NCBI RefSeq assembly: GCF_020559915.1
Contig: NZ_JAJCLZ010000006.1
Coordinates: forward strand, 1-64,000
Direction: 5' to 3'
Origin: Ruminococcus sp. 210702-SL.1.03
GTDB lineage: Bacteria; Bacillota; Clostridia; Oscillospirales; Ruminococcaceae
DNA length: 64,000 nt
The notes under the pieces are model-generated. The model made no database searches, was not told the origin of the DNA, and worked only from the letters and a program-made list of their open reading frames with translations. Below are positions 9,501 to 20,620 of this stretch, in pieces; the first letter of the stretch is position 1; the number at the start of each line of letters is the position of its first letter. The translations under genes and the position numbers were made by a program.

Positions 9501-10441
9501 CACCGCTCGACATCGTGCTGAACCCCCTCGGCGTACCTTCGCGTATGAACATCGGTCAGGTACTGGAAGTACACCTCGGTATGGCTTCCAAGGCGCTCGG
9601 CTGGAAGATAATGACCCCTGTATTCGACGGCGCACATGAAGAGGACATCAGAGCCTGCTTCAGAGCCGCTCAGGAAAATTACCTCGAGCACAAGGACGAT
9701 GATTTTGTGCTGCACACTATGGACGAAGTTATCAATCCTAACGCCCTCAGCATGAGCGAGGACGGAAAGTTCACCGTATACGACGGACGTACAGGCGAAA
9801 AATTCGATAACAGAGTAACCGTAGGATATATGTATTACCTCAAGCTGCACCATCTGGTAGACGATAAGATCCACGCAAGATCTACCGGTCCGTATTCGCT
9901 GGTAACTCAGCAGCCTCTCGGCGGTAAAGCCCAGTTCGGTGGTCAGAGATTCGGTGAGATGGAAGTTTGGGCGCTCGAAGCTTACGGCGCTGCTTACACC
10001 CTTCAGGAAATACTCACCGTCAAGTCTGACGATAAGGACGGAAGAGATAAGACCTACCACGCTATCAGCGACGGACAGAACGTACCTACTCCGGGCATAC
10101 CCGAAGCTTTCAAGGTACTTGTCAAAGAGCTGCAGTCGCTCGGTCTGGATCTTGAGATCTACGGCAAGGACGGCGATAAGGTAGAGCTTCGTCAGAATTA
10201 CACTGAGGAAGAGCCGGCTAACTTCAAGCATCTCGACGAAGGCACTGATTTCAGCATGCTGCCCGACGACGATGAATTTGAGGACGCAGGATTTGTTATA
10301 AACGACGCAGAAAGCGCTGACGGCGAAGACAGCGTATCGCTGGGCGACGACGATAACGGCGGAGATCTTTTTGCCGATAACGACGACTATGTCAGCGACT
10401 ACGACGATAACTACTCAGAGGACGAAAACGACGAATTCTGA
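6536..10441 (+). CDS. rpoB: RNA polymerase beta subunit
   Basis: This is the 1301-residue beta subunit of RNA polymerase. The rifampicin region around residues 510-560 contains [19 protein letters not shown] followed by SALGPGGL, with the usual Asp, His and Ser at the common resistance positions, so the sequence looks rifampicin-sensitive. Other conserved blocks such as [10 protein letters not shown] and [23 protein letters not shown] are intact. The last 60 or so residues are very acidic and rich in Asp/Glu. The start is taken as GTG at 6536, six bases after AAGGAG; an in-frame ATG at 6542 is the alternative. rpoC follows after 98 bases. Confidence 0.98.
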   Translation: MRMVNVNVKDVKLGKNTRKSFAKIHEVREMPNLIEVQKNSYQWFLDEGLREVFKEVSSITDYNGNLELSFIDYRIDDTPKYTVAECKERDVTYAAPLRVTARLINKETGEIKESEVFMGDFPKMTDSGTFVINGAERVIVSQLVRSPGVYYSFDKDKTGKDLFKSTIIPNRGAWLEYEMDSNDVVYVRIDKNRKIPLTTFIRALGIGTNDEITEVFGVDERLNQTILQKDATANKEEALLEVYKKLRPGEPPTVDGSQTLIHNLFFDDKRYDLCKFGRYKYNKKLGIASRLSGHTLSRAIVNPLTGEIMAEPGEVCKFDKAMEIENAGVMEAYVTTEVKEYYTSETTGETLTRMEEREVKIIGSGMVDLSGYISKDPKELGINEKVYFPVLREILEESDEEEAIFTAIKERAGELVPKHIILDDIIATISYFLNLCEGVGTVDDIDHLGNRRIRSVGELLQNQFRIGFTRMERVIRERMNIQSQDIEVITPAALINIRPITAAIKEFFGSSPLSQFMDQNNPLAELTHKRRLSALGPGGLSRDRAGFEVRDVHYTHYGRMCPIETPEGPNIGLISYLASFAKINEYGFIEAPYRRVDKETGVVTDEVVYMTADVEDNYMVAQANEPLTEENKFARAKVNGRYRDQILEIDRENIDFMDISPKMVVSVATACIPFLENDDANRALMGSNMQRQAVPLLKTESPIVGTGMEYKACLDSGVAVVTDKAGVVEKVDADKIVIREDDGNLRTYELIKFKRSNAGTCTNQRPIVEKGERVEAHQIIGDGPATSNGELSLGKNALIGFMTWEGYNYEDAVLLNENLVRQDKYTSIHIEEYEIEARETKLGPEEITRDIPQVKEEYLANLDENGIIRIGADVRPGDILVGKVTPKGETEVCPEQRLLRAIFGDKERDVRDNSLKVPHGESGTIIDVKVFTRENCDELAPGVNMLVRCYIAQKRKISVGDKMAGRHGNKGVVSRILPPEDMPFLEDGTPLDIVLNPLGVPSRMNIGQVLEVHLGMASKALGWKIMTPVFDGAHEEDIRACFRAAQENYLEHKDDDFVLHTMDEVINPNALSMSEDGKFTVYDGRTGEKFDNRVTVGYMYYLKLHHLVDDKIHARSTGPYSLVTQQPLGGKAQFGGQRFGEMEVWALEAYGAAYTLQEILTVKSDDKDGRDKTYHAISDGQNVPTPGIPEAFKVLVKELQSLGLDLEIYGKDGDKVELRQNYTEEEPANFKHLDEGTDFSMLPDDDEFEDAGFVINDAESADGEDSVSLGDDDNGGDLFADNDDYVSDYDDNYSEDENDEF

Positions 10442-10539
10442 TGCGTTTTATACGAGCAATGCAAAAGCAATAAGGGCAGGCGCTGCCGCGCGGCGGCGCT
10501 GAAAACGCCCGATCAACAATAGAGGAAGAGGGTACAATA

Positions 10540-13500
10540 TTGGAATCTAATGTTTTTGAATCAATAAAAATCTCGCTCGCTTCGCCCGAAAAGATCAGAG
10601 AATGGTCTTACGGTGAGGTGACCCGCCCTGAAACTATAAATTACCGCACCCAGAAGCCTGAAAAGGACGGTCTTTTCTGCGAAAGGATCTTTGGACCTAC
10701 TAAGGACTGGACCTGCCACTGCGGAAAGTACAAGCAGCAGAAGTACCTTAAAGGCAAGGTATGCGAGCGCTGCGGCGTAGTTATCGCGAAGAAGGACGTA
10801 AGACGCGAGAGAATGGGCCATATCGAGCTTGCAGCACCCGTATCGCACATCTGGTACTTCAAGGGTACTCCCTCGAGAATAGGTCAGATGATAGAAGTCA
10901 GCCAGAAAAGGCTGGAGGAAGTTCTCTACTTCACCAAGTATATAGTTATCGACCCCGGCAACACCGAGCTTACCAAGTGCCAGCTTCTCAGCGAGAAAGA
11001 CTACGTTGAGATGCGCGAAAAGTACGACGACGCATTCAAGGCAGGCATGGGCGCTGAGGCTATAAAAGAGCTGCTCGAAGAGATCGACCTTGAAAAGCTC
11101 TCTGCCGAGCTGAAAGCAGAGCTTGAAGACCTGCCCGCCGGCCAGAAGAAGATAAAGCTGCTCAAAAGACTGGAAGTAGTAGAAGCTTTCAGAACTTCGG
11201 GAAACAGACCCGAATGGATGATACTCGACGTAGTACCCGTTATCCCGCCCGAACTTCGCCCTATGGTAATGCTCGACGGCGGCAGATACGCTACCAGCGA
11301 CCTGAACGACCTGTACAGAAGAGTTATCAACAGAAATAACCGACTCAAAAGAATGCTCGAGCTGAAAGCTCCCGACATCATCATAAGAAACGAAAAGAGA
11401 ATGCTGCAGGAAGCGGTAGACGCCCTTATCGACAACGGCCGCCACGGCAGACCTGTAACAGGCCCGAACAACCGCGCTTTCAAGTCGCTTTCGGATATGC
11501 TGAAAGGTAAGCAGGGACGTTTCCGTCAGAACCTGCTCGGTAAACGTGTTGACTACTCCGGCCGTTCCGTTATCGTAGTAGGTCCTGAGCTGAAAATGTA
11601 TCAGTGCGGTCTGCCTAAGGAAATGGCTCTCGAGCTTTTCAAGCCTTTCGTTATCAAGCGTCTTACCGATATAAGCACAAACCCGCAGCTCAACATCAAC
11701 GGCGCGAAGAACGCCATCGAGCGCATGGAGCCCATCGTTTGGGACGCGCTGGAAAACGTTATTCAGGGTCACCCCGTACTGCTGAACCGTGCGCCTACCC
11801 TCCACCGCCTCGGTATCCAGGCATTCGAGCCTGTACTGGTAGAGGGCAGAGCTATAAAGCTCCACCCGCTGGTCTGCACGGCTTACAACGCTGACTTCGA
11901 CGGCGACCAGATGGCGGTGCATCTGCCTATCTCCCCTGAAGCGCAGGCTGAGGCGAGATTCCTTATGCTCGCTGCGAACAACCTGCTGAAGCCTTCCGAC
12001 GGACGCCCCGTTGCAGTACCTACGCAGGATATGATCCTTGGTTCTTACTACCTCACCCTTCAGAAAGAGGGCGAGCCGGGCGAGGGCAAGGTCTTCCGCG
12101 ACGTGAACGAAGCTCTTATGGCTTACGATCAGGGCGTAGTTTCCCTGCACGCTGCCATCAAGGTAAAGATCACGAAGCAGCTCGGCGACAGACAGGTATC
12201 GAAGATAATCGACGCTACCGTCGGCAGACTGATATTCAACGAAAATATCCCGCAGGATCTGGGATACGTTGACAGAACCAATTCCGACAAGGAGTTCGAC
12301 CTCGAGGTAAGCTTCCTCGTAAAGAAGGGTCAGCTTTCGGACATCGTAGAAAGATGTATACACCAGCACGGCACGACATACACTTCGGAAGTGCTGGATA
12401 AGATAAAGGCTCTCGGCTTCAAGTACTCCACCAAGGCGGCTATCACCGTTGCGGTATGCGACGCTGAGATACCTGAGGCTAAGAAGGACATTCTCGCGCA
12501 CGCCGACTCGCTGGTAGACGTTATCGACCGCCAGTACAAGCGCGGCTACATCTCGCGCGAAGAGAAGTCGAAGCGCTTCATCGAGATCTGGAACAACGCG
12601 ACAGACGAAGTTACCGACGCGCTGAAAGCGGGTCTTGACCCGTACAACCCCATCAACATGATGGCGGACTCCGGTGCGCGTGGTTCTATAAACCAGATAC
12701 GTCAGCTCGCAGGTATGCGCGGACTTATCGCGAACACCTCGGGTTCGACCATCGAGATGCCTATCAGAGCTAACTACCGTGAAGGTCTTAACATTCTGGA
12801 ATACTTCATCTCCTCTCGAGGAGCACGAAAAGGTCTGGCAGATACCGCGCTGCGTACCGCTGACTCAGGTTACCTGACCAGACGTCTGGTAGACGTTTCG
12901 CAGGACGTTATTATCCGTGAGGAGGACTGCGGAACTACCGACGGTATCGACGTATTCGAGATCAGAAACGGCAGAGAGAAGATCGAGCCGCTGGCTGAAA
13001 GACTTGTCGGCAGATACCTCGTTGAAGACCTCAAAGATCCTAAGACGGGCGAGATCGCGGTTTCGCACCACAAGCTGATGACCGAGCACGACGCAGAAAG
13101 AGTAGTACAGATACTCGACGATACGGGCAGAGATCGCATAAAGATCCGCTCGGTACTCGCCTGCAAGGCAAGAAACGGCGTATGCGCTAAGTGTTACGGC
13201 GCTAACCTCGCAAACGGCAAGGTAGTAAGAGTCGGCGAAGCGGTCGGCGTAATCTCGGCGCAGTCGATAGGCGAGCCGGGTACACAGCTTACCATGAGAA
13301 CGTTCCATACGGGCGGTATCGCATCGGCGGAAGATATTACACAGGGTCTTCCCCGCGTAGAGGAACTTTTCGAGAGCAGACGTCCGAAGGGCGCGGCTAT
13401 AATCACAAGAATAGACGGTACTGTACGCATCGAGGAAGTTAAGAAGATGCGTCAGGTCATCGTTACCGGCGAGGATCTCGAGAACCCCGCTCAGGAGACC

Positions 13501-14124
13501 TACTCGATACCTTACGGCTACAAGCTCAAGGTAAAGGAGGGCGACACCGTAAGCGCGGGAGATCCCCTTACCGAAGGCTCGATCAACCCGGGCGATATAC
13601 TTGCAGTAAACGGCGTAGAAGCTGTACAGAACTACATCATCACCGAAGTACAGAAGGTTTACCGCCTGCAGGGTGTTGACATCAACGATAAGCACATCGA
13701 AGTTATCGTTCGTCAGATGATGAAGAAGGTAAAGATAGACGACAGCGGTTCGAGCTACCTGCTGCCCGGCAGCCTTGTAGAAAAGACCGAGATCGCGGCT
13801 GTAAATGAAGAGATACAGAAGAAGATCGACGAGGGCGACATCAGCGCAAGACTGGTGACCACCGTTCCCGTACTTCAGGGTATCACAAAGGCTTCCAGCT
13901 ACTCCGATTCGTTCCTTTCGGCAGCATCCTTCCAGGAGACCACAAAGGCTCTTACCGACGCCGCCATCAAGGGCAAGACCGACCACCTGCTTGGTCTTAA
14001 AGAGAACGTTATTATCGGTAAGCTCATACCCGCAGGTACGGGTATGGACGTTTACAACAACGTTCAGATCGTCAAGAACGAGAGCGCCGGCGCTCATACT
14101 TCCGAGGGTTTTACCAATATCTGA
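10540..14124 (+). CDS. rpoC: RNA polymerase beta' subunit
   Basis: This is the 1194-residue catalytic beta' subunit. The active-site Mg2+ motif NADFDGD is at residues 450-456. The N-terminal zinc site (CHCG then CERCG) and the second zinc cluster ([13 protein letters not shown]) are present. No extra sequence block is obvious. The start is TTG, preceded by a purine-rich AGAGGAAGAGGG; the nearby ATG at 10550 is in another frame. It is co-transcribed with rpoB and followed by a terminator, so rpsL has its own promoter. Confidence 0.98.
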   Translation: MESNVFESIKISLASPEKIREWSYGEVTRPETINYRTQKPEKDGLFCERIFGPTKDWTCHCGKYKQQKYLKGKVCERCGVVIAKKDVRRERMGHIELAAPVSHIWYFKGTPSRIGQMIEVSQKRLEEVLYFTKYIVIDPGNTELTKCQLLSEKDYVEMREKYDDAFKAGMGAEAIKELLEEIDLEKLSAELKAELEDLPAGQKKIKLLKRLEVVEAFRTSGNRPEWMILDVVPVIPPELRPMVMLDGGRYATSDLNDLYRRVINRNNRLKRMLELKAPDIIIRNEKRMLQEAVDALIDNGRHGRPVTGPNNRAFKSLSDMLKGKQGRFRQNLLGKRVDYSGRSVIVVGPELKMYQCGLPKEMALELFKPFVIKRLTDISTNPQLNINGAKNAIERMEPIVWDALENVIQGHPVLLNRAPTLHRLGIQAFEPVLVEGRAIKLHPLVCTAYNADFDGDQMAVHLPISPEAQAEARFLMLAANNLLKPSDGRPVAVPTQDMILGSYYLTLQKEGEPGEGKVFRDVNEALMAYDQGVVSLHAAIKVKITKQLGDRQVSKIIDATVGRLIFNENIPQDLGYVDRTNSDKEFDLEVSFLVKKGQLSDIVERCIHQHGTTYTSEVLDKIKALGFKYSTKAAITVAVCDAEIPEAKKDILAHADSLVDVIDRQYKRGYISREEKSKRFIEIWNNATDEVTDALKAGLDPYNPINMMADSGARGSINQIRQLAGMRGLIANTSGSTIEMPIRANYREGLNILEYFISSRGARKGLADTALRTADSGYLTRRLVDVSQDVIIREEDCGTTDGIDVFEIRNGREKIEPLAERLVGRYLVEDLKDPKTGEIAVSHHKLMTEHDAERVVQILDDTGRDRIKIRSVLACKARNGVCAKCYGANLANGKVVRVGEAVGVISAQSIGEPGTQLTMRTFHTGGIASAEDITQGLPRVEELFESRRPKGAAIITRIDGTVRIEEVKKMRQVIVTGEDLENPAQETYSIPYGYKLKVKEGDTVSAGDPLTEGSINPGDILAVNGVEAVQNYIITEVQKVYRLQGVDINDKHIEVIVRQMMKKVKIDDSGSSYLLPGSLVEKTEIAAVNEEIQKKIDEGDISARLVTTVPVLQGITKASSYSDSFLSAASFQETTKALTDAAIKGKTDHLLGLKENVIIGKLIPAGTGMDVYNNVQIVKNESAGAHTSEGFTNI

Positions 14125-14150
14125 GCTAAATAACGCACGATATACAGAAA

Positions 14151-14180
14151 AGACCGTTCCGAAAGGGGAGCGGTCTTTTT
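14151..14180 (+). terminator. Rho-independent terminator after rpoC
   Basis: GACCGTTCC pairs with GGAGCGGTC (one wobble) around a six-base loop, followed by five T. It separates rpoBC from rpsL-rpsG-fusA. Confidence 0.9.
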
Positions 14181-14229
14181 GTATGATTAAAAAACGGTAA
14201 AAAAAATGTATTAAATATGTGAATGGGTA

Positions 14230-14258
14230 TTGACAAGCAGTGATACATGGTGTATAAT
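14230..14258 (+). promoter_or_regulatory. Consensus promoter of rpsL-rpsG-fusA
   Basis: TTGACA at 14230-14235 and TATAAT at 14253-14258 have exactly 17 bases between them, a perfect consensus that fits heavily expressed ribosomal genes. Confidence 0.92.
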
Positions 14259-14317
14259 AGGAAAGTATGCTGACGTAGTACGGCGGCGTATGTAAATTTG
14301 CAGAAAGGAGAGATATT

Positions 14318-14737
14318 ATGCCAACTTTTAACCAGTTAGTTAAAAAAGGAAGAGACAGCTTTGACTCTAAGTCTACTGCACCTGCACTTCAGAAGGGTTA
14401 CAACTCTAAGAAGAAAAAGGTGATCGACCAGAGCTGCCCCCAGAAGAGAGGCGTTTGCACCGCAGTAAGAACTGCTACACCTAAGAAGCCTAACTCCGCT
14501 ATGAGAAAGATCGCCAGAGTTAAGCTTACAAACGGAACTGAAGTAACAGCTTACATCCCCGGTATCGGACACAATCTTCAGGAGCACAGCGTTGTTCTCA
14601 TCAGAGGCGGCCGTGTAAAGGACCTCCCTGGTACTCGTTACCACATCATCAGAGGTACTCTTGACGCACAGGGCGTAGCTAAGAGAATGCAGGCTCGTTC
14701 CAAGTACGGTGCCAAAAGACCTAAGGCAGGAAAGTAA
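14318..14737 (+). CDS. rpsL: 30S ribosomal protein S12
   Basis: The 139-residue protein of the decoding site carries the conserved TPKKPNSA and [13 protein letters not shown] blocks. The lysines at the streptomycin-resistance positions (KKPNSA and GGRVKD) are unchanged, predicting sensitivity at this locus. The N terminus [12 protein letters not shown] is typical. The ATG follows GAAAGGAGAG. It is the first gene after a consensus promoter and is separated from rpsG by an unusually long folded gap. Confidence 0.97.
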   Translation: MPTFNQLVKKGRDSFDSKSTAPALQKGYNSKKKKVIDQSCPQKRGVCTAVRTATPKKPNSAMRKIARVKLTNGTEVTAYIPGIGHNLQEHSVVLIRGGRVKDLPGTRYHIIRGTLDAQGVAKRMQARSKYGAKRPKAGK

Positions 14738-14834
14738 TTTAAAGGCTGCCTAAAAAAGACTTATTCAAAAAGGTTAAAACTCATTGTCGCAACACTGCGA
14801 AGACCACAGTAAAGCGGAGTGATTCATTTTATAG

Positions 14835-14898
14835 ATTCACCTTGCCGCAGTACTGGTCGGGGCCGCAGGGCAAGCCTGCGGAGCGAGTACCTGTGAAT
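14835..14898 (+). promoter_or_regulatory. Candidate folded RNA in the rpsL-rpsG intercistronic region
   Basis: The 187 bases between rpsL and rpsG contain three nested stems: ATTCAC 14835-14840 with GTGAAT 14893-14898, GTACT 14850-14854 with AGTAC 14886-14890, and CCGCAGG 14863-14869 with CCTGCGG 14875-14881. The structure ends 12 bases before the rpsG Shine-Dalgarno. In E. coli, S7 binds its mRNA in the same gap to repress translation; a similar role here is inference. No T run follows, so it is not a typical terminator. Confidence 0.5.
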
Positions 14899-14924
14899 TC
14901 ATTATTGTGAAGGAGGGAATTACA

Positions 14925-15395
14925 GTGCCAAGAAGAGGTAAGGTTTCAAAGAGAGACGTTCTCGAGGATCCTGTATACAAGTCCAAGCTTGTTACCAGAC
15001 TCGTAAACAACATCATGCTCGACGGAAAGAAGGGCGTAGCCCAGAAGATCGTTTACGGAGCATTTGAGATCGTTGAGGAAAAGACCGGACGTCCCGCTCT
15101 TGAGGTATTTGAAGAGGCTATGGATAACATTATGCCTGAGCTGGAGGTAAAGGCTCGCCGTGTGGGCGGTGCTACCTACCAGGTTCCTATGGAGGTTCGT
15201 CCTGACAGACGTCAGACTCTCGGACTTCGTTGGATAACTAAGTTCTCGCGCGAGAGAAACGAAGACACCATGAAGGAAAGACTCGCAGCAGAGATCCTCG
15301 ACGCTCTTAACGGAGTGGGCGGATCCTGCAAGAAGCGCGATGAAACACACAGAATGGCTGAAGCTAACAAGGCTTTCGCACATTTCAGATGGTAA
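14925..15395 (+). CDS. rpsG: 30S ribosomal protein S7
   Basis: S7 nucleates folding of the 3' major domain of 16S rRNA. The start is GTG at 14925, giving [12 protein letters not shown] and the family-typical 156 residues. AAGGAGGG at 14910-14917 is seven bases upstream. The frame is open to 14907, but that start would include the ribosome-binding site. Conserved blocks such as [16 protein letters not shown] and RWI are present. fusA follows 21 bases later. Confidence 0.97.
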   Translation: MPRRGKVSKRDVLEDPVYKSKLVTRLVNNIMLDGKKGVAQKIVYGAFEIVEEKTGRPALEVFEEAMDNIMPELEVKARRVGGATYQVPMEVRPDRRQTLGLRWITKFSRERNEDTMKERLAAEILDALNGVGGSCKKRDETHRMAEANKAFAHFRW

Positions 15396-15416
15396 TAAGG
15401 TAAACAGGAGGATATT

Positions 15417-17498
15417 ATGGCAAGAGATTGTTCATTGCAGGATACCAGAAATATTGGTATCATGGCTCATATTGACGCCGGTAAAACAACCACGACCGAG
15501 CGTATCCTGTTTTATACCGGTGTAAACCATAAAATTGGAGAAACTCACGAGGGTGCAGCTACGATGGACTGGATGGCACAGGAGCAGGAGAGAGGTATCA
15601 CAATCACCTCCGCTGCTACTACTTGCTACTGGAAGGGTCACAGACTCAACATCATCGACACCCCGGGACACGTTGACTTCACCGTAGAGGTTGAAAGATC
15701 TCTCCGTGTACTCGACGGATCCGTAACCGTTCTCTGTGCTAAGGGAGGCGTTGAGCCTCAGACCGAAACAGTTTGGCGTCAGGCTGATAACTACAAGGTC
15801 CCCAGAATGGTTTATGTAAACAAGATGGATATTATGGGCGCTGACTTCTACAACGTTCTTGATATGCTTCATAACAGACTTAAAACTAACGCTGTTCCTA
15901 TCCAGCTGCCTATCGGCGCTGAGGAAGATTTCCAGGGCATCATCGACCTGCTGGAAATGAAGGCGTATATCTACACTAACGACCTCGGTACTGACATCAA
16001 CGTCACCGATGTACCTGAGGACATGGTGGAGAAGGCTGAGGAATATCGCAACGACCTTATCGAGCACCTCGCTGAGGTAGACGACGATATTGCTGAGAAG
16101 TTCTTTGCAGACGAAGAGATCACTGTTGATGAAATGAAGGCTGTTATCAGAAAGTCTACCATCGCTAACACAATGGTTCCCGTAACCTGCGGTACTTCCT
16201 ATAAGAACAAGGGCGTACAGAAGCTGCTCGACGCTATCGTTGACTATATGCCTGCACCTATCGACGTTCCCCACATCAAGGGCGTTAACCCCGAGACCGG
16301 CGAAGAAGTTGAAAGACCTTCGAGCGATGAAGAGCCTTTTGCAGCTCTCGCGTTCAAGATCGCTACCGACCCCTTCGTAGGTAAGCTCTGCTTCTTCAGA
16401 GTATATTCGGGCGTTCTTCAGGCAGGTTCCAGCGTTTACAACGCTTCTAAGGACAAGAACGAGAGAATCGGACGTATAGTTCAGATGCACTCGAACCACA
16501 GAAAAGACATCGAGACCGTTTACGCAGGCGACATCGCCGCGGCTATCGGTCTGAAAAATACCACTACGGGTGATACTCTCTGCGACGAGAAATTCCCCGT
16601 AATACTCGAATCCATGGAATTCCCTGAGCCTGTTATCCAGCTCGCTATCGAGCCTAAGACTAAGGCTGGTCAGGAAAAGATGGGTATCGCGCTGGCTAAG
16701 CTGGCTGAAGAAGACCCGACTTTCAGAACATGGACTTCCGAGGAGACCGGACAGACCATCATCGCCGGAATGGGCGAGCTTCACCTCGAGATCATCGTAG
16801 ACAGACTTCTCCGTGAGTTTAAGGTAGAGGCAAACGTAGGCGCACCTCAGGTATCCTACAAAGAGACCATCAGAAGCAAGGCAAACGTTGATTACAAGTA
16901 TGCTAAGCAGTCGGGTGGTAAGGGTCAGTACGGTCACGTTAAGATCAACGTTGAACCTAACGAGTCCGGTAAGGGCTATGAATTTATCAACAACGTTGTC
17001 GGCGGTGCTATTCCCAAGGAATACATCCCCGCAGTTGACGCCGGTATCAAGGGCGCTATGGAAGCAGGCGTACTCGCAGGCTACCCCGTAGTAGACGTTA
17101 AGGTAGAGCTTTACGATGGATCTTACCACGAAGTAGACTCTTCCGAAATGGCATTCAAGCTCGCTGGTTCGATGGCATTCAAGGAAGCTATGCGCAAGGC
17201 AGACCCCGTTATCCTTGAGCCTATCATGAAGGTTACGGTTATCGCTCCCGATGATTATCTCGGAACCGTTATCGGCGACCTCAACTCAAGAAGAGGACAG
17301 ATCCTCGGTCAGGAAACAAGACCCGGCGCCGTTCAGGTAGACAGCCTTGTTCCGCTTTCCGAAATGTTCGGCTACTCGAACGACCTGCGTTCTAAGACTC
17401 AGGGCCGCGGACAGTACACCATGGAGCCTCATAGCTACATCGAAGTACCGAAGTCCATCTCTGAGAAGATCATGAACGCACGCAAGAAGGGCGAATAA
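15417..17498 (+). CDS. fusA: Elongation factor G
   Basis: This is the ribosomal translocase, 693 residues with the five-domain length typical of EF-G. GTPase motifs include the P-loop [10 protein letters not shown] near residue 20, [13 protein letters not shown] and NKMD. The ATG follows AGGAGG. The gene lies in the classical order rpsL-rpsG-fusA-tuf. No ribosomal-protection tetracycline-resistance features were noticed; the position and the C-terminal domain IV/V sequence fit the housekeeping factor. Confidence 0.97.
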   Translation: MARDCSLQDTRNIGIMAHIDAGKTTTTERILFYTGVNHKIGETHEGAATMDWMAQEQERGITITSAATTCYWKGHRLNIIDTPGHVDFTVEVERSLRVLDGSVTVLCAKGGVEPQTETVWRQADNYKVPRMVYVNKMDIMGADFYNVLDMLHNRLKTNAVPIQLPIGAEEDFQGIIDLLEMKAYIYTNDLGTDINVTDVPEDMVEKAEEYRNDLIEHLAEVDDDIAEKFFADEEITVDEMKAVIRKSTIANTMVPVTCGTSYKNKGVQKLLDAIVDYMPAPIDVPHIKGVNPETGEEVERPSSDEEPFAALAFKIATDPFVGKLCFFRVYSGVLQAGSSVYNASKDKNERIGRIVQMHSNHRKDIETVYAGDIAAAIGLKNTTTGDTLCDEKFPVILESMEFPEPVIQLAIEPKTKAGQEKMGIALAKLAEEDPTFRTWTSEETGQTIIAGMGELHLEIIVDRLLREFKVEANVGAPQVSYKETIRSKANVDYKYAKQSGGKGQYGHVKINVEPNESGKGYEFINNVVGGAIPKEYIPAVDAGIKGAMEAGVLAGYPVVDVKVELYDGSYHEVDSSEMAFKLAGSMAFKEAMRKADPVILEPIMKVTVIAPDDYLGTVIGDLNSRRGQILGQETRPGAVQVDSLVPLSEMFGYSNDLRSKTQGRGQYTMEPHSYIEVPKSISEKIMNARKKGE

Positions 17499-17535
17499 TT
17501 CTGCAAAAAAATTCAATATTTTTTCGCAAAACCCC

Positions 17536-17564
17536 TTGCAAAACAGATGCATTTCTGTTATAAT
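17536..17564 (+). promoter_or_regulatory. Extended -10 promoter of tuf
   Basis: TTGCAA at 17536-17541 and TATAAT at 17559-17564 lie 17 bases apart, with TGT before the -10. The weak A/T-rich inverted repeat after fusA (about 17502-17528) is not a convincing terminator, so read-through from fusA may add to this promoter. Confidence 0.8.
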
Positions 17565-17620
17565 GAAAATATACAAACGTGTATTTTATATGCAATCTAT
17601 ATTTAAGGAGGAAATTTCCA

Positions 17621-18820
17621 ATGGCTAAGGCTAAATTTGAAAGAACCAAACCGCACGTAAACATCGGAACCATCGGCCACGTTGACCACGGCAAGACCAC
17701 TCTTACCGCTGCTATCACTAAGACCCTCGCACTTAAGGGTCAGGCTCAGTACGAGGCTTACGATATGATCGATAAGGCTCCTGAAGAGAGAGAAAGAGGA
17801 ATCACAATCAACACCGCTCACGTTGAGTATGAGACTGACAAGCGTCACTATGCTCACGTTGACTGCCCGGGTCACGCTGACTACGTTAAGAACATGATCA
17901 CCGGTGCTGCTCAGATGGACGGCGCTATCCTCGTTGTTGCTGCTTCTGACGGCCCTATGGCTCAGACCAGAGAGCACATCCTGCTTGCTCGTCAGGTAGG
18001 CGTTCCTGCTATCGTTGTTTTCATGAACAAGGCTGACCAGGTTGACGACCCTGAGCTGCTCGAGCTCGTTGAAATGGACATCAGAGATCTGCTTTCTTCT
18101 TATGATTTCCCTGGCGACGACACTCCTATCATCATCGGTTCTGCACTTGCTGCACTCGAAGCTCCCGATGATCTTTCTGACCCTGCTTACAAGCCTATCC
18201 TCGACCTCATGGACGCTGTAGATGAGTACATCCCCAGCCCTGAGAGAGACGATGCTAAGCCTTTCCTGATGCCTATCGAGGATACTATGACCATTTCCGG
18301 TCGTGGTACCGTTGTAACCGGTAGAGTTGAGCGTGGACGTCTGAACGTAAACGAGCAGGTTGAGATCGTTGGTCTTTCTGATGAGAAGCAGACCACCGTT
18401 GTAACCGGTATCGAGATGTTCAGAAAGACTCTTGACTACGCTGAGGCTGGCGACAACATCGGTGCACTGCTCCGTGGTATCACCAGAGATCAGGTTGAAA
18501 GAGGACAGGTTCTCTGCAAGCCCGGTTCCATTCATCCGCACACCAAGTTTTCCGGTCAGGTTTACGTTCTGAAGAAGGACGAAGGCGGCCGTCATACTCC
18601 TTTCTTCAACAACTACAGACCTCAGTTCTATTTCAGAACTACCGACGTTACCGGCGTTATCACTCTTCCTGCTGACAAGGAAATGTGCATGCCTGGCGAT
18701 AACGTTTCGATGGACGTTGAGCTTATCACTCCTATCGCTATCGAAGAGGGACTTCGTTTCGCTATCCGTGAGGGCGGCAGAACTGTTGGTTCCGGCGTTG
18801 TTACCAAGATCAACGAGTAA
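17621..18820 (+). CDS. tuf: Elongation factor Tu
   Basis: This GTPase delivers aminoacyl-tRNA to the ribosome. From the ATG at 17621 (preceded by AAGGAGGAAA) the protein has 399 residues. It shows [22 protein letters not shown] and NKAD. The frame is open upstream to 17579, but that start would lie ahead of the ribosome-binding site. Codon use is strongly biased, as expected for an abundant protein. A strong terminator follows. Confidence 0.98.
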   Translation: MAKAKFERTKPHVNIGTIGHVDHGKTTLTAAITKTLALKGQAQYEAYDMIDKAPEERERGITINTAHVEYETDKRHYAHVDCPGHADYVKNMITGAAQMDGAILVVAASDGPMAQTREHILLARQVGVPAIVVFMNKADQVDDPELLELVEMDIRDLLSSYDFPGDDTPIIIGSALAALEAPDDLSDPAYKPILDLMDAVDEYIPSPERDDAKPFLMPIEDTMTISGRGTVVTGRVERGRLNVNEQVEIVGLSDEKQTTVVTGIEMFRKTLDYAEAGDNIGALLRGITRDQVERGQVLCKPGSIHPHTKFSGQVYVLKKDEGGRHTPFFNNYRPQFYFRTTDVTGVITLPADKEMCMPGDNVSMDVELITPIAIEEGLRFAIREGGRTVGSGVVTKINE

Positions 18821-18841
18821 TTTATTACTTTTAATAAAAGG

Positions 18842-18870
18842 CGAGTCTGCTTCGGCAGGCTCGTTTTTTT
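18842..18870 (+). terminator. Rho-independent terminator after tuf
   Basis: CGAGTCTGC pairs with GCAGGCTCG around a TTCG tetraloop, followed by seven T. Confidence 0.93.
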
Positions 18871-18901
18871 GTTAAAAAAATTTTAATTCATGCGCATTTG
18901 G

Positions 18902-18930
18902 TGGACAAAAGGCATTAAATATGTTATAAT
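18902..18930 (+). promoter_or_regulatory. Promoter of the CPBP-tadA-Nudix genes
   Basis: TGGACA at 18902-18907 and TATAAT at 18925-18930 have a 17-base spacer and an extended TGT before the -10. Confidence 0.7.
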
Positions 18931-18963
18931 AGTATGTGAAATATTGCAAGCGAGGTGGATCTG

Positions 18964-20130
18964 ATGGCAGAAAAGAACAAAAATGATAATGCAGACTATT
19001 TTATAGACGTTGCCAGAGATCATATCTACCAAAATCAGGGTAAAGAGTATACAAAAGCGTTCACTGAATGGCGTAACGATGAGAAAAATCCATATGGCTA
19101 CGCTTTTATCCATGATTCGCGCGAGCATACATACGTTGATGGTGAGGGTTATGCAGACGAATTTGCCGTGACATCTGAAAAAGAAACGCTTCACCGCTGT
19201 TTCAAAGTTGCTGGCATTGCGATGCTGATTTTGATCGCATTTCAGACGGCACTTTCAATTTCTATGAAATGGATATTTGGTGCGCAAATGGACGGCTGGG
19301 TGTACTATTCTGAGCGTTCGACGCTGAGAAAATACAGCTTCGAGCAGATCACGTTCTATTGTGCGATCAAAATCATAGCTTATCTGAGTGTGATACTTTT
19401 CTGTGCACTTAAACTTCGTCTCCCGAGAAAAGTTTATATACCGAATGAGCAAGTATCGCGAAAGAAGATCACATATGCAGTGTGTGTGTCACTTATCTTC
19501 ATGGTGATCGCTCGGCTTTTTGATTTTCTTTTGGTAAAAATGTTTTATTCTGTTAACATTGATATGTGTTTTTATAGATATGTTGTCAGTAATTCACCAT
19601 CAGGACAGTATTTCTACATAGCAACTGAGCTCCTGATAGTGCCTATTTTGTCAGAAATTTTATTCAGAGGATTTTTCTTACAGCTATTCAGACAATTTGG
19701 CGACACATTTGCGGTGATTTTTTCATCTATACTAGCATCATGCTGCTTTCACGATATATCCAAACTAATGTATATGTTCTTTTTCTCGGTAATACTGGCA
19801 ACTGCGACCATTAAGACCGGCAACATATTCACTTCAATGATCGCTCGGATGATCGTGGTTGATGTTACCTACGTTTTGAATGACTTTTCGGTCGGCGTAC
19901 TGGATTATGAACTGCGCTTTCGCGAGATAATTGTCTGCATTTTCCTGCTTGTTGTCTGCACCTGCATCATCACATACCTGCAAGAGTACATCATCACTCC
20001 AAAAAATCGTCCCAATTCGTCTGAAATAACACTTGCGGATAAACTTAGGCTTGTGCTGAATTCCAATTATATGATAATTTGGCTGTTACTGTCTTTATTT
20101 GAAACAATTCTTGCAGTGAGGATAGTTTGA
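18964..20130 (+). CDS. CPBP/Abi-type membrane protein with degraded protease motifs
   Basis: The 388-residue protein has a charged N-terminal region of about 70 residues and then several hydrophobic segments ending in a CPBP (CAAX protease/Abi) core. Motif 1 is SEILFRG, with only the second Glu (E231) and Arg (R235) of the usual EExxxR. Motif 2 keeps the His (H263) but lacks the Phe four residues before it. Motif 3 has Arg295 where His is expected. It may therefore be a non-catalytic relative. The start is ATG at 18964, after GAGGTGG. tadA begins three bases after its stop, so they are probably coupled. The protein has lower G+C and more varied codons than its neighbours. Confidence 0.65.
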   Translation: MAEKNKNDNADYFIDVARDHIYQNQGKEYTKAFTEWRNDEKNPYGYAFIHDSREHTYVDGEGYADEFAVTSEKETLHRCFKVAGIAMLILIAFQTALSISMKWIFGAQMDGWVYYSERSTLRKYSFEQITFYCAIKIIAYLSVILFCALKLRLPRKVYIPNEQVSRKKITYAVCVSLIFMVIARLFDFLLVKMFYSVNIDMCFYRYVVSNSPSGQYFYIATELLIVPILSEILFRGFFLQLFRQFGDTFAVIFSSILASCCFHDISKLMYMFFFSVILATATIKTGNIFTSMIARMIVVDVTYVLNDFSVGVLDYELRFREIIVCIFLLVVCTCIITYLQEYIITPKNRPNSSEITLADKLRLVLNSNYMIIWLLLSLFETILAVRIV

Positions 20131-20133
20131 TAG

Positions 20134-20613
20134 ATGTATAGTGATGAATATTATATGCGAAAATGTATAGCTCTGGCGAAACTGGCGGAGCAGGCGACCG
20201 ACGTTCCTGTCGGCGCGATAGTTGTTAAAAAGACTACGGGCGAGGTCATCGGCGAGGGTTACAACCGCCGCGAGGCTGAGCGCTCGTCGCTGGCGCACGC
20301 CGAACTTGCCGCGATCGCGCAGGCTTCCCAAAAGTTGGGCGGCTGGCGCTTGATCGACTGCGAACTTTTCGTGACGCTCGAACCTTGTGCGATGTGCGCG
20401 GGCGCTATAGTCAACAGCAGGGTAGAGCGCGTTGTTTTCGGCGCGTTCGATCATAGGTTCGGGGCTTGCGGATCATGCTTCGACCTCTTTTCGCAGGGGC
20501 TGAACCATAAGCCGGAGGTCGTCAGCGGCGTTTTGCAGGAAGAATGTTCGCAGCTTATGAAGGATTTCTTCCGAAAAATGCGTGAGGAGAAAAAAGCCGC
20601 AAGGAAAGGATAA
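20134..20613 (+). CDS. tadA: tRNA-specific adenosine deaminase
   Basis: It deaminates the wobble adenosine-34 of tRNA-Arg(ACG) to inosine. The 159-residue protein has the zinc/catalytic motif HAE (in LAHAELAAI) and PCAMC (in LEPCAMCAGAI), plus the VFGAFDHRFGACGS segment typical of TadA. It starts three bases after the membrane-protein gene and is followed by the Nudix gene seven bases after its stop, so the three probably form one operon. Confidence 0.92.
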   Translation: MYSDEYYMRKCIALAKLAEQATDVPVGAIVVKKTTGEVIGEGYNRREAERSSLAHAELAAIAQASQKLGGWRLIDCELFVTLEPCAMCAGAIVNSRVERVVFGAFDHRFGACGSCFDLFSQGLNHKPEVVSGVLQEECSQLMKDFFRKMREEKKAARKG

Positions 20614-20620
20614 TGGTAAA

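Noticed and set aside
10561..12501. 646-residue open frame on the minus strand across rpoC
   Set aside because: It is antisense to the conserved beta' coding region, has no recognisable domain and no promoter or ribosome-binding site. The same applies to long antisense frames over rpoB, fusA, tuf and ilvD.
14835..14898. tRNA gene between rpsL and rpsG
   Set aside because: There is no cloverleaf, no TTC-loop consensus and no CCA-like end; the stems nest in one line.
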